A stretch of 12,305 nt of DNA. It comes from Steroidobacteraceae bacterium. GTDB lineage: Bacteria > Pseudomonadota > Gammaproteobacteria > Steroidobacterales > Steroidobacteraceae. Location: positions 1 through 12,305 of the forward strand of contig JAJTCR010000034.1 of NCBI GenBank assembly GCA_021325695.1, read 5' to 3'. Shown in pieces: positions 1 to 7,051 of the stretch. Position numbers and translations under genes: made by a program. Numbering within the stretch: the stretch's first letter is position 1; every line of letters begins with the position of its first letter. The notes under the pieces are model-generated. The model saw only the letters and a program-made list of their open reading frames with translations. It was not told the DNA's origin and did no database searches.

Positions 1-965
1 GCACACAGCTGCTCCTCCTCGATCACTTCGAGCACCGCGAGCGCAGCGGCGCACGCGATCGGCGACCCCGCGTAAGTGCCGCCGAGACCGCCCGGCAACG
101 GCGCGTCCATGATGTGCGCCTTGCCGACGACCGCCGCCAGCGGAAAGCCGCCCGCGAGGCTCTTGGCCATGGTGACGAGGTCGGGTTCGATGCCGGCGTG
201 CTCGATCGCGAACATGCGCCCGGTGCGCGCGAAGCCGGTCTGGATCTCGTCGACGACCAGCACGATGCCGTGCGCGTCGCAGATCGTGCGCAGCGCCCGC
301 AGGAACTCCGGCGGCGCGACGTAGAAGCCGCCCTCGCCCGTCACGGGCTCGACGATGATCGCCGCGACGCGTCCGGGCTCGATGTCGTACTTGAACACCT
401 GCTCGAGCGCATCGAGGCTGTCCTGCACGCTGACGCCGTGATACGCGATCGGGAACGGCGCGTGGTAGACCTCTGCCGGGAACGGCCCGAAGCCCGCCTT
501 GTACGGCGCGACCTTGCCGGTGAGCGCCATCGCCATGTACGTGCGACCGTGGAAGCCACCGCCGAAGGCGATGACGCCGGACCGCGCCGTGTGTGCGCGG
601 GCGATCTTGATGGTGTTCTCGACGGCTTCGGCGCCGGTCGTCACGAAGATCGATTTCTTCGGCGACGGCCCGGGCGCGAGCCGGTTGAGCTTTTCAGCAA
701 GCTCGACCGCCGATGCGTATGGCGTGACCATCAGGCACGTGTGACTGAAGGCTTCCAGCTGGCGCGCCACGGCGGCCTGGACCTTCGGGTGCAGGTGACC
801 GGTGTTGAGCACGGCGATGCCGCTGCCGAAATCGATGTAGCGTCGCCCTTCGACGTCCCAGAGCTCGGCATTGCGCGCGCGCTCGACGTAGACCGGCAGC
901 TGACAGCCGAGGCCGCGGGCAAACGCCGCATCGCGGCGAGCCTGCAGTTCGAGGTTCCTGGACAT
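1..965 (-). CDS. gabT: 4-aminobutyrate aminotransferase, 3' end beyond window
   Basis: PLP-dependent class III aminotransferase that moves the amino group of GABA to 2-oxoglutarate, giving succinate semialdehyde and glutamate (GABA and putrescine breakdown, cytosol). About 321 residues are visible; the C-terminal part lies beyond position 1. The N-terminal substrate region, TTGAEAVEN, GGGFHGRTYMAMALTGK, VEPVTGEGGF, VVDEIQTG and MAKSLAGGFPLAAV are all present. The lysine of MAKS is residue 268, the same number as the PLP lysine of E. coli GabT, which supports the ATG at 965. GGLGGTYAGSPIACAAAL is also typical of GabT/PuuE rather than of acetylornithine aminotransferases. A GGGGAG Shine-Dalgarno sequence lies about 9 bases upstream. 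It starts 29 bp after the galU stop and may be cotranscribed with it. The exact substrate (GABA or 5-aminovalerate) cannot be settled from sequence. Confidence 0.9.
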   Translation of the reverse strand, partial: MSRNLELQARRDAAFARGLGCQLPVYVERARNAELWDVEGRRYIDFGSGIAVLNTGHLHPKVQAAVARQLEAFSHTCLMVTPYASAVELAEKLNRLAPGPSPKKSIFVTTGAEAVENTIKIARAHTARSGVIAFGGGFHGRTYMAMALTGKVAPYKAGFGPFPAEVYHAPFPIAYHGVSVQDSLDALEQVFKYDIEPGRVAAIIVEPVTGEGGFYVAPPEFLRALRTICDAHGIVLVVDEIQTGFARTGRMFAIEHAGIEPDLVTMAKSLAGGFPLAAVVGKAHIMDAPLPGGLGGTYAGSPIACAAALAVLEVIEEEQLC

Positions 966-994
966 CTGCGCGTCTCCCCTGTGACGACCCGCGC

Positions 995-1879
995 TCAGCC
1001 GCGCAGCCGCGTCGCCACCAATCTTGCGAGGTAGTCCGTGAACTGGTCGCCGAGATTCTCGTGCTTGAGGCCAAACTCGACGGTGGCCTCGAGGTACCCC
1101 AGCTTGGAGCCGCAATCGAAGCGGCGGCCCTCGAACGCGTAGGCGTAGACCGCTTCGTCGCCCATGAGGGCGGCGATGCCGTCGGTCAGCTGGATCTCGC
1201 CACCGGCGCCGCGCCCGATCGTCGCCAGCTTGTCGTAGATCGCGGGGGTCAGCAGGTAGCGACCCACCACGGCGAGGTTCGAGGGCGCGTCGGCAGGCTT
1301 GGGCTTCTCGACAATGCGCTGGACACGCGACACACGGTCGTCGATCCGGTCGGCCGCGACGATGCCGTACTTGTCGGTCTGGCTGCGGTCGACGGTCTCC
1401 ACGCCGAGGACGCTGGCGCCGTATGCCTCGAACACGCGCGACATCTGCTTCAGGCAGGGCTCGTCGCCGTCGATCAGGTCGTCGGCAAGGTGAATGTAGA
1501 ACGGTTCGTTGCCAACGACCGGGCGCGAGCACAGCACCGCGTGCCCCAGACCGAGTGGCGCCGGTTGTCGAATGTAAATGCAACTTGCATACGACGGGAC
1601 GATGCCGCGGATGGCGTCCAGCAGGTCGTGCTTGCCCTGCGCCTCGAGTTCCGCTTCGAGTTCCTGGTTGGTGTCGAAGTGGTCCTCGATCGCGCGCTTG
1701 GCCGAACCGGTGATGAAGACCAGCTTTTCTGCGCCCGCCGCAAGCGCTTCCTCGGCCGCGTACTGGATCAGTGGCTTGTCGACGATCGGCAGCATCTCCT
1801 TCGGACTCGCCTTCGTCACCGGCAGGAAGCGCGTGCCGCGCCCCGCCACGGGAAACACCACCGTCCGGATCGTCGCCAT
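995..1879 (-). CDS. galU: UTP--glucose-1-phosphate uridylyltransferase
   Basis: Makes UDP-glucose from UTP and glucose-1-phosphate, the glucosyl donor for lipopolysaccharide, exopolysaccharide and trehalose, in the cytosol. The protein has 294 residues (E. coli GalU has 302). The nucleotide-binding loop is VAGRGTRFLPVTKASPKEML (residues 11-30). LADD at 131-134 matches the metal/uridine-binding acidic site, and EKPK at 191-194 and GEIQLTD at 227-233 are further family signatures. I chose the ATG at 1879 because the MATIRTVVFPVAG start aligns with GalU. The same frame stays open far upstream only because of high GC, and that stretch overlaps the neighbouring ComEA-like gene in another frame. 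The 134 bp upstream could hold a promoter (a TATCAT-like -10 at 1920-1925), but no convincing -35 is seen. All family motifs are present, so it should be active. Confidence 0.95.
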   Translation of the reverse strand: MATIRTVVFPVAGRGTRFLPVTKASPKEMLPIVDKPLIQYAAEEALAAGAEKLVFITGSAKRAIEDHFDTNQELEAELEAQGKHDLLDAIRGIVPSYASCIYIRQPAPLGLGHAVLCSRPVVGNEPFYIHLADDLIDGDEPCLKQMSRVFEAYGASVLGVETVDRSQTDKYGIVAADRIDDRVSRVQRIVEKPKPADAPSNLAVVGRYLLTPAIYDKLATIGRGAGGEIQLTDGIAALMGDEAVYAYAFEGRRFDCGSKLGYLEATVEFGLKHENLGDQFTDYLARLVATRLRG

Positions 1880-2013
1880 GCTCGAGCCCCGTGTCGTTGC
1901 CTCGGTCAGGCAGCACGGCATGATACTGGATGGCGCGGCGCGGCCTCCACGCCGACACTTCCTACACTCGGACGAGGCGCCGGGAGGCAGATCCCGGGCC
2001 TCGCCCGCGCGCC

Positions 2014-2364
2014 TCAGCGGCTGTCGGACGCCTTCTGTGAGGGCTTGGTCGCCGGTTTGGCGGCCGTCGACGCGGCGGGCGCACCGCCGGCCTTGTCGAC
2101 GCGGATGTTGCCGCGGTTCTGCTCGAGCACCTTCTCGCCGATGCCTTCCACCTTGAGCAGGTCCTCGGCCGCGCGGAACGGGCCGTTCTTCTGCCGGTAC
2201 TCGACGATGGCCTGGGCCTTGGCCGGACCGATGCCGTCGAGTTCCTTCGCGATCGCCGCGGCGTCCGCCGTGTTGACGTTGACCGGGCCGGCCCAGGCGG
2301 TCGCGACGGGCATCAGGCTCACGATGAGCATCTGCACCAGCGCGCGGCTTGTCTTTTCGTTCAT
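2014..2364 (-). CDS. Secreted ComEA-like helix-hairpin-helix DNA-binding protein
   Basis: Small exported protein of 116 residues. Residues 1-25 form a signal peptide (KTSR, a hydrophobic stretch ALVQMLIVSLMPVATAWA, likely cut after AWA at 25). Residues 27-89 carry a tandem helix-hairpin-helix unit starting with VNVNTAD and with hairpins LDGIG (42-46) and VEGIG (72-76), as in the ComEA family, which binds incoming double-stranded DNA in the periplasm during natural transformation. The last 25 residues are a disordered Ala/Lys/Pro/Ser tail. The ATG at 2364 has a strong GGAGG Shine-Dalgarno sequence about 10 bases upstream and gives a clean signal peptide; longer forms in the same frame do not. 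It lies between lapB and galU. Competence is inferred from the family; no other uptake genes are in view. A short CCGGGA/TCCCGG stem at 1980-1997 follows the gene but has no T-run. Confidence 0.85.
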   Translation of the reverse strand: MNEKTSRALVQMLIVSLMPVATAWAGPVNVNTADAAAIAKELDGIGPAKAQAIVEYRQKNGPFRAAEDLLKVEGIGEKVLEQNRGNIRVDKAGGAPAASTAAKPATKPSQKASDSR

Positions 2365-2477
2365 GATCGTCGTGCCTCCGTGGTTGCTGTGCCGCGGCCG
2401 TGCGGCTGCGGTCGGAGGCCAAGTTAGCGAGCGCTGCGCGCACTCGCGGCACGAGAATCTGGCCGCTTTGCGCGAAA

Positions 2478-3668
2478 TCAGCCCTGCGCGCGCGGCAGCG
2501 CGGCGCGAGGCAGGAACTCCAGCGCGGCCACGCCGCGCAGCGAGTCCCACGAATGGCAGCCCGGGCAGTGCCAGAGGAACGTGGAACTGTCGAGGCCGCA
2601 CTGGCTGCACTTGTAGCGTGCATGGCGCAGCACGACGTTGCGCAGCGCGCCCGCGATCGCCCGGAGCTGGTCCCGCGTGGGCTCGATTCCCGCCGGCAGG
2701 AACGCAGCGGTCATGTCGCGCAGGTCGCTGTCGATCGTGAGCATCTCGCGCACGCAGTCGAGGATGACCGGGTCGTCGTAGTAACCGCCGACAATCGCGG
2801 CGTAGGCGATCTCGGCGTGATTGCCGGCGCCGAGCCGGATGAGTTCCTGCAGTGTCTGGTCGAACTGCTGCGGCTCCCCGGCCTGTCGCGCCGCCTCGGC
2901 GAGGCGTGGCAGCACGACTGCGAGCAGGTGAAAGTCGCGACGCACGACGCGCCGGTACAGCTGCAGCGCGACCGCGGCATCGCCCTGCTTGCGCGCGACG
3001 TCGCCCCGCAGGATGCCGGCGCGGCCGAAGTCGTTCTGCTCACGGCTCGCGCTCTTCAGGTGCTCGAGCGCTGCCTCGTATTCGCCTTCGGCGATCGAGG
3101 CTTCGGCCATCTGGCAGTAGTAGTGCGCGATGGCGGTCGGTTGCTCCGGTACGCCGACCGCGCACAACCGCTCGTGGGCACTCGCGGCCTGGGCCCACTC
3201 GTGCTGGATCTCGTAGATGCGCACGAGGTGCTGCAGCGCGAGCGCTGGATCGCGCCCCTCTTCGGCCAGCTGCTGAAAAATCCGCTCGGCCCGGTCGAAC
3301 AGCCCCGCCCGGAAATAGTCGCGGGCCAGCTCGGTGAGCGCCGCGTCGCGGTGGCCGTCGTCGAGGCTCGCCTTGTCGTAGATGTGCTGGTGCACGCGGA
3401 TGGCGCGATCTACCTCGCCGCGCCGTCGGTAGAGACTGCCGAGCGCGAAGTGCGTGTCGACCGTCTCGTCGTCGAGTTCCGCGATGGTCAGGAACGCCTC
3501 GAGCGCACGGTCGGGCTTGTCATCGAGCAGGAAGCGCACGCCCTCGAGATAACGCGCCCGTCGACGGTGGCGACGCTGGCGCCGCTTCTCGTTCCGGTAC
3601 GACGTCACGCCCCAGCCGATTGCGAGCGTTCCCGCCAGGATCAGCCAGAAATTCACGTCAGCGTGCAT
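2478..3668 (-). CDS. lapB: LapB lipopolysaccharide assembly regulator (TPR protein)
   Basis: Inner-membrane-anchored adaptor that, in E. coli (YciM), works with FtsH to degrade LpxC and so sets the rate of lipid A synthesis. The protein has 396 residues (E. coli 389). An N-terminal membrane helix (residues 7-21, FWLILAGTLAIGWGV) is followed by a very basic stretch (about 27-39), then TPR-type repeats including GSLYRRRGEVDRAIRVHQ and DYFRAGLFDRAERIFQQL. A C-terminal rubredoxin-like metal knuckle has Cys354/Cys357 and Cys368/Cys371 (YKCSQCG and HCPGC), all four intact. I chose the ATG at 3668 because it puts the helix at the N-terminus as in the family. It overlaps the end of lapA by 11 bases (ATGCACGCTGA), which suggests translational coupling. 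The longer upstream frame is out-of-frame lapA sequence. Confidence 0.93.
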   Translation of the reverse strand: MHADVNFWLILAGTLAIGWGVTSYRNEKRRQRRHRRRARYLEGVRFLLDDKPDRALEAFLTIAELDDETVDTHFALGSLYRRRGEVDRAIRVHQHIYDKASLDDGHRDAALTELARDYFRAGLFDRAERIFQQLAEEGRDPALALQHLVRIYEIQHEWAQAASAHERLCAVGVPEQPTAIAHYYCQMAEASIAEGEYEAALEHLKSASREQNDFGRAGILRGDVARKQGDAAVALQLYRRVVRRDFHLLAVVLPRLAEAARQAGEPQQFDQTLQELIRLGAGNHAEIAYAAIVGGYYDDPVILDCVREMLTIDSDLRDMTAAFLPAGIEPTRDQLRAIAGALRNVVLRHARYKCSQCGLDSSTFLWHCPGCHSWDSLRGVAALEFLPRAALPRAQG

Positions 3669-3975
3669 CGGCCTTGGTGTCGACCGGGACGGTTGCGTCG
3701 CCCGGCGTCGAGCCCCCAAGTCGCGCTTCGGCGAGCCGCAACGCCCGGCGCAGTCGTCCGCGCTCGGCGAGCAGGACCGCCACGCCGCGTGAGCGCACGA
3801 AGGCCCCGGCAAGCAGGCCGGCCGCGAACGCCAGGAGCAGTGCGAGGCCCGAGGACATGCCGAACTTGAGGAAGGCGACGTCGACCTCGAAGTGCTGCTG
3901 GTTCAGAGCCGCGAACAGCATGGCGAGCACCAGCAGGAACGCAAGGACGATACCGAAGGCGACGCGACGCAGCAT
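3658..3975 (-). CDS. lapA: LapA (DUF1049) lipopolysaccharide assembly membrane protein
   Basis: Small inner-membrane protein of the LapA/YciS family (DUF1049), partner of LapB in lipopolysaccharide assembly. From the ATG at 3975 it has 105 residues. There are two hydrophobic helices (about FGIVLAFLLVLAMLFAAL and SGLALLLAFAAGLLAGAF) joined by the family-typical link NQQHFEVDVAFLKFGMS, then a basic, probably coiled cytoplasmic tail rich in Arg, Ala, Glu and Leu. The start is uncertain: a GTG at 3984 in the same frame would add three residues, but a GTGAG Shine-Dalgarno-like sequence sits just before the ATG and none precedes the GTG. It overlaps lapB by 11 bases and follows ihfB by about 70 bp, the usual gammaproteobacterial arrangement rpsA-ihfB-lapA-lapB. 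Confidence 0.88.
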   Translation of the reverse strand: MLRRVAFGIVLAFLLVLAMLFAALNQQHFEVDVAFLKFGMSSGLALLLAFAAGLLAGAFVRSRGVAVLLAERGRLRRALRLAEARLGGSTPGDATVPVDTKADAR

Positions 3976-4044
3976 GCGGCTCACACGGTGGCCGGACGGA
4001 GGAAAACGGATCGGGAGTCTAGCACCCGCGTGCGCGGGCTCCGG

Positions 4045-4437
4045 TCAATCGACCGTGCTCGTGCTCGTCGACGACAGCGGTCGTGGCGGCGAGGACGGCG
4101 TGTCGTCGTCATCGTCGTTGCCGCCGTCATCGTCATCGTCGGAGCTGTCCGAGCCGTCCGGTTCATTGACTCGCTCGCGCAGGTCCTTGCCCGGCTTGAA
4201 GTGCGGGACGTACTTGCCCGCGAGTGCGACCGTTTCGCCGGTCTTGGGATTGCGACCCTGGCGCGGCGGGCGGAAGTGCAGGCTGAAGCTGCCGAAGCCG
4301 CGGATTTCGATGCGCTGCCCCTGGGCGAGCGCGTCGCTCATGATCTCGAGGATCTGCTTGACCGCCAGCTCGACGTCCTTCGCGGGCAGGTGGCTCTGCT
4401 TCGCCGCGATGAGCTCGATGAGCTCAGACTTCGTCAT
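4045..4437 (-). CDS. ihfB: Integration host factor subunit beta with long acidic tail
   Basis: Beta subunit of IHF, the heterodimeric DNA-bending protein used in replication, recombination and transcription. Residues 1-91 match the full IHF-beta fold: MTKSELIELIA start, RIEIRGFGSFSLHFRPPR, and RNPKTG at 62-67. Pro64 falls where the DNA-intercalating proline of the beta arm lies in E. coli IHF-beta (also Pro64). GKYVPHFKPGKDLRERVN closes the normal domain. After it come 39 extra residues (92-130; bases 4048-4164) with two runs of five Asp, then a Ser/Thr/Pro end; E. coli IHF-beta stops about here at 94 residues. I chose the ATG at 4437 because it aligns with the family; a GTG at 4455 would add six residues. 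It lies 99 bp after rpsA, as in other gammaproteobacteria, with a strong hairpin in the gap. Confidence 0.93.
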   Translation of the reverse strand: MTKSELIELIAAKQSHLPAKDVELAVKQILEIMSDALAQGQRIEIRGFGSFSLHFRPPRQGRNPKTGETVALAGKYVPHFKPGKDLRERVNEPDGSDSSDDDDDGGNDDDDDTPSSPPRPLSSTSTSTVD

Positions 4438-4499
4438 GCTGCGCTCGCCGTCCACTCGGAACCCCCGGGATCTGTTCTAGTTCGTGTGCCGTCACGGAA

Positions 4500-4526
4500 C
4501 CCGCGGCGGCTGGTCACCGCCGCGGG
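4500..4526 (-). terminator. 10-bp perfect hairpin between rpsA and ihfB
   Basis: Perfect inverted repeat: CCCGCGGCGG (4500-4509), a 7-base loop, then CCGCCGCGGG (4517-4526). It begins 10 bases after the rpsA stop in the direction of transcription. There is no run of T after the stem, so it is not a classic intrinsic terminator. It may act as a weak attenuator, a 3'-end-stabilising stem for the highly expressed rpsA message, or a processing site between rpsA and ihfB. Confidence 0.4.
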
Positions 4527-4536
4527 CCCGCGGGGA

Positions 4537-6210
4537 TCAGCTGTCGCGACCGGAGATCTGCTCCTTGAGCAGGTCGCCGAGGCTCGTACCCGTCGTCGAG
4601 TCGGAGCGATAGCTTTCCATCGCCTCCTGCTCCTCGGCCATGTCCTTCGCCTTGATCGAGAGCGCCACGGTGCGGACCTTGCGGTCCACGGCCGTGAACT
4701 TGGCCTCGACCTCGTCGCCGACCTTCAGGTGCTGGCGGGCGTCCTCGACGCGGTCACGCGCGAGCTCGGAGGCACGCAGGTAACCGTCGATGCCGCCACC
4801 CAGGTCGACGATTGCGCCCTTGGCATCGACTTCGCGGACGAGGCCGCGAACGATCGAGCCCTTCGGGTGCTCGGCGATCCAGGTGCTGAACGGGTCCTTC
4901 GCGAGCTGCTTGACGCTGAGCGAGATGCGCTCGCGCTCCGGGTCGATCGCGACGACGACGGCTTCGACCGTCTGCCCCTTCTGGTACTGGCGCACGGCTT
5001 CCTCGCCCGTGACGTCCCAGGAGAGGTCCGAAAGGTGGACGAGGCCGTCGATGCCGCCGGCCAGGCCGATGAACAGGCCGAAATCGGTGATCGAGCGGAT
5101 CTGGCCGCTGACGCGGTCGCCGCGGTTGTAGTTGTCGGCGAACTCACGCCACGGGTTCGGCTTGCACTGCTTGATGCCCAGCGAGATGCGACGACGCTCC
5201 TCGTCGATGTCGAGCACCATGACCTCGACTTCCTCGCCGATGTGCACGACCTTCGACGGGTTGACGTTCTTGTTGGTCCAGTCCATCTCGGACACGTGCA
5301 CGAGGCCTTCGACGCCTTCCTCGATCTCGACGAAGCAGCCGTAGTCGGCGATGTTCGTGACCTTGCCGAACAGGCGCGTGCCCGACGGATAACGTCGCGC
5401 GATGTTCTGCCACGGATCCGCACCGAGCTGCTTGAGGCCGAGGCTGACGCGCTGGCGCTCACGGTCGAACTTGAGGATGCGCACGTCGATCTCGTCACCG
5501 ACGTTGACGACCTCCGACGGGTGCTTGACGCGCTTCCACGCCATGTCGGTGATGTGCAGCAGGCCGTCGATGCCGCCGAGGTCGACGAACGCACCGTAGT
5601 CGGTGAGGTTCTTGACGACGCCGCGCACGACCGCGCCTTCCTGCAGCTTGTCGAGCAGTTCCGAGCGCTCGGCGCTGTATTCCTGCTCGACGACCGCGCG
5701 ACGCGAGACCACGACGTTGTTGCGCTTCTGGTCGAGCTTGATGATCTTGAACTCGTGCACCTTGCCCTCGAGGTAGCTCGGGTCGCGCACGGGGCGCACG
5801 TCCACGAGCGAGCCGGGGAGGAAGGCGCGCACGAATTCGATCTCGACGGTGAAGCCGCCCTTGACGCGGCCGTTGATGAGGCCCTTGACGACCTCCTGCT
5901 TCTCGAACGCGGTTTCGAGGCGCTCCCACGTGCGGGCACGCTTGGCCTTCTCGCGCGAGAGACGCGTTTCGCCGGAGCCGTCCTCGACGCTGTCCAGTGC
6001 GACTTCGACGTCGTCGCCGACGCTGACTTCGACTTCGCCGCGCTCGTTCTTGAACTGCTGGACGGGAATGACGGCTTCGGACTTGAGTCCTGCGCTCACC
6101 ACGACCACGTCGGGACCGACTTCGATCACGCGGCCGGTGAGGATCTGCCCCGGGCGAATCCGTTGACTCGCCAGGCTTTCTTCGAACATCTGGGCAAAAC
6201 TTTCGCTCAT
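4537..6210 (-). CDS. rpsA: 30S ribosomal protein S1
   Basis: Ribosomal protein S1, which binds the leader of mRNAs and unfolds it on the 30S subunit; it is needed for translation of most messages. From the ATG at 6210 it has 557 residues, the same length as E. coli S1. Six S1 (OB-fold) domains are visible. The two N-terminal ones are divergent and ribosome-binding (GQILTGRVIEVGPDVVVV; VVKGLINGRVKGGFTVEI). Four are canonical, for example VVRGVVKNLTDYGAFVDLGG, LFGKVTNIADYGCFVEI, VSGQIRSITDFGLFIGL and VRGLVREVDAKGAIVDLGG. The domains end in the usual blocks such as RVSLGLKQL and RISLGIKQC. The C-terminus GDLLKEQI is like that of other gammaproteobacteria. The frame is open upstream, but MSESFAQMFEESL is the conserved start, with GAGAAG as the ribosome site. 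It follows cmk by 138 bp, the normal gammaproteobacterial pair. Confidence 0.97.
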   Translation of the reverse strand: MSESFAQMFEESLASQRIRPGQILTGRVIEVGPDVVVVSAGLKSEAVIPVQQFKNERGEVEVSVGDDVEVALDSVEDGSGETRLSREKAKRARTWERLETAFEKQEVVKGLINGRVKGGFTVEIEFVRAFLPGSLVDVRPVRDPSYLEGKVHEFKIIKLDQKRNNVVVSRRAVVEQEYSAERSELLDKLQEGAVVRGVVKNLTDYGAFVDLGGIDGLLHITDMAWKRVKHPSEVVNVGDEIDVRILKFDRERQRVSLGLKQLGADPWQNIARRYPSGTRLFGKVTNIADYGCFVEIEEGVEGLVHVSEMDWTNKNVNPSKVVHIGEEVEVMVLDIDEERRRISLGIKQCKPNPWREFADNYNRGDRVSGQIRSITDFGLFIGLAGGIDGLVHLSDLSWDVTGEEAVRQYQKGQTVEAVVVAIDPERERISLSVKQLAKDPFSTWIAEHPKGSIVRGLVREVDAKGAIVDLGGGIDGYLRASELARDRVEDARQHLKVGDEVEAKFTAVDRKVRTVALSIKAKDMAEEQEAMESYRSDSTTGTSLGDLLKEQISGRDS

Positions 6211-6222
6211 GCTCTTCTCAGT

Positions 6223-6261
6223 GGACCTCGTGGTCCGGTTCCTCGCGAGCATCCTGCCCGC
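6223..6261 (-). promoter_or_regulatory. Candidate structured rpsA leader (S1 self-regulation)
   Basis: Two hairpins precede the rpsA ribosome site on the minus strand. One pairs GCGGGC with GCTCGC around an AGGAT loop (6245-6261, one G-U pair). The other pairs GGACC with GGTCC around ACGA (6223-6236). The ribosome site is the weak GAGAAG. In E. coli and relatives the rpsA leader folds into hairpins with GGA in their loops, and S1 represses its own translation there; the AGGAT loop fits that pattern. The match is by eye only, with no covariation test. Confidence 0.35.
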
Positions 6262-6317
6262 CAAGGGTTGGGTTGATGACACGACGACCGGCTCCCTGCC
6301 CGTCGTCAACGACAAAC

Positions 6318-6347
6318 GGCACCGCCCCCGCACCCGGACGCGGCGCC
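6318..6347 (-). terminator. Possible terminator or attenuator after cmk
   Basis: Directly after the cmk stop, GGCGCCGC and GCGGTGCC can pair over 8 bp (one G-U pair) around a 14-base GC-rich loop. On the transcribed strand the stem is followed by a T-rich stretch, GTTTGTCGTT. This is the most terminator-like structure in the window, but the loop is large and the T-run broken. It would partly separate cmk from rpsA. No clear promoter for rpsA was found in the rest of the 138-bp gap. Confidence 0.3.
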
Positions 6348-6348
6348 G

Positions 6349-7029
6349 TCAATTCATCGCGGGGAGTCGGCTCCGGGCGAGCTCGAGGACCTGGTCCACG
6401 ACCTGCTCGATGGCGAGCCCCGTCGAGTCGAGGAGGATGGCGTCCGCCGCCGGGCGCAAAGGCGCCACTGCACGGCTGGAATCGCGCCGATCCCGCTCGC
6501 GGATCTCCTGCGAAAGGTCGTCGATGGTAACCGTAAGTCCCTTTTCTTTCAACTGGTTATGACGCCTTCGGGCACGCTCTTCCGGGCTTGCGGTCAGGTA
6601 GATCTTCAGCGGGGCCGCCGGGAAAACCACGGTCCCCATGTCGCGGCCGTCCGCCACGAGGCCCGGCGGACGCGCAAAAGCGCGCTGCCGTTCGAGCAGG
6701 GCCGCCCGGACGGCCGCCATCGCGGCGACCCGGGACGCCTCGGCGCCAGCCGCCTCCGTGCGGATCTCGAAGCTCACGTCCACCCCGTCGAGCAGGATCC
6801 GCTCCTCCCCGGCCACGTCGGTCCCGAACTCGGCGTCGAGGGTCCGCGCCTGTTCGGCGTGACCCGGCTCGTCATCCGCTGCCAATCCGCGCCGGCGGCC
6901 CGCCAGCGCGACGAGCCGATAGAGCGCCCCGCTGTCGAGCAAGTGGTAGCCGAACACCGAGGCGACCCGACGGGCGATCGTTCCCTTGCCGGAGCCGCTC
7001 GGACCGTCGATGGTGATGACTGGCGTCAC
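6349..7029 (-). CDS. cmk: Cytidylate kinase
   Basis: Phosphorylates CMP and dCMP to the diphosphates with ATP (pyrimidine salvage, cytosol). From the GTG at 7029 the protein has 226 residues, close to the 227 of E. coli Cmk. The P-loop GPSGSGKGT is at residues 9-17. Other family blocks are LLDSGALYR (CMP side), GRDMGTVVFP, RARRRHNQL, the lid segment RDRRDSSRAVAPLRPAADA and LLDST. I prefer the GTG at 7029 because translation from it starts VTPVITIDGPSGSGKG, as in the family. A GTG at 7089 is in frame, but the added 20 residues would be a translation of a heptamer-repeat arm (see 7052-7171) and have no ribosome site. No ATG is available. It sits between aroA and rpsA, the standard gammaproteobacterial order. 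Confidence 0.93.
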   Translation of the reverse strand: MTPVITIDGPSGSGKGTIARRVASVFGYHLLDSGALYRLVALAGRRRGLAADDEPGHAEQARTLDAEFGTDVAGEERILLDGVDVSFEIRTEAAGAEASRVAAMAAVRAALLERQRAFARPPGLVADGRDMGTVVFPAAPLKIYLTASPEERARRRHNQLKEKGLTVTIDDLSQEIRERDRRDSSRAVAPLRPAADAILLDSTGLAIEQVVDQVLELARSRLPAMN

Positions 7030-7051
7030 GGCGTTCCGGTGGTTGAGCGAT

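Noticed and set aside
1980..1997. CCGGGA/TCCCGG stem after the ComEA-like gene
   Set aside because: Only 6 bp and no T-run; not enough to call a terminator.
1880..2623. 248-residue upstream extension of the galU frame
   Set aside because: It overlaps the ComEA-like gene in another frame and lacks similarity to GalU; the family start lies at 1879.
1061..2740. Plus-strand open frame of 559 codons opposite galU and the ComEA-like gene
   Set aside because: Mirror of coding sequence in high-GC DNA; no ribosome site or recognisable domain. The same holds for the plus-strand frames at 2400-3869, 6986-8575 and 8615-10483.
4021..4042. Hairpin after ihfB (CCCGC/GCGGG with a 4-base loop)
   Set aside because: Short stem with bulges and no adjacent T-run; in DNA this rich in G and C such stems arise often by chance.
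3892..6276. Long plus-strand open frame of 794 codons opposite rpsA, ihfB and lapA
   Set aside because: It crosses three well-recognised minus-strand genes, has biased Asp/Val/Leu/Arg composition typical of the antisense of GC-rich coding DNA, and shows no family motif.
6262..6317. Possible rpsA promoter using TTGACG as a -35
   Set aside because: No acceptable -10 at 16-19 bases; the nearest candidate lies about 22 bases away.
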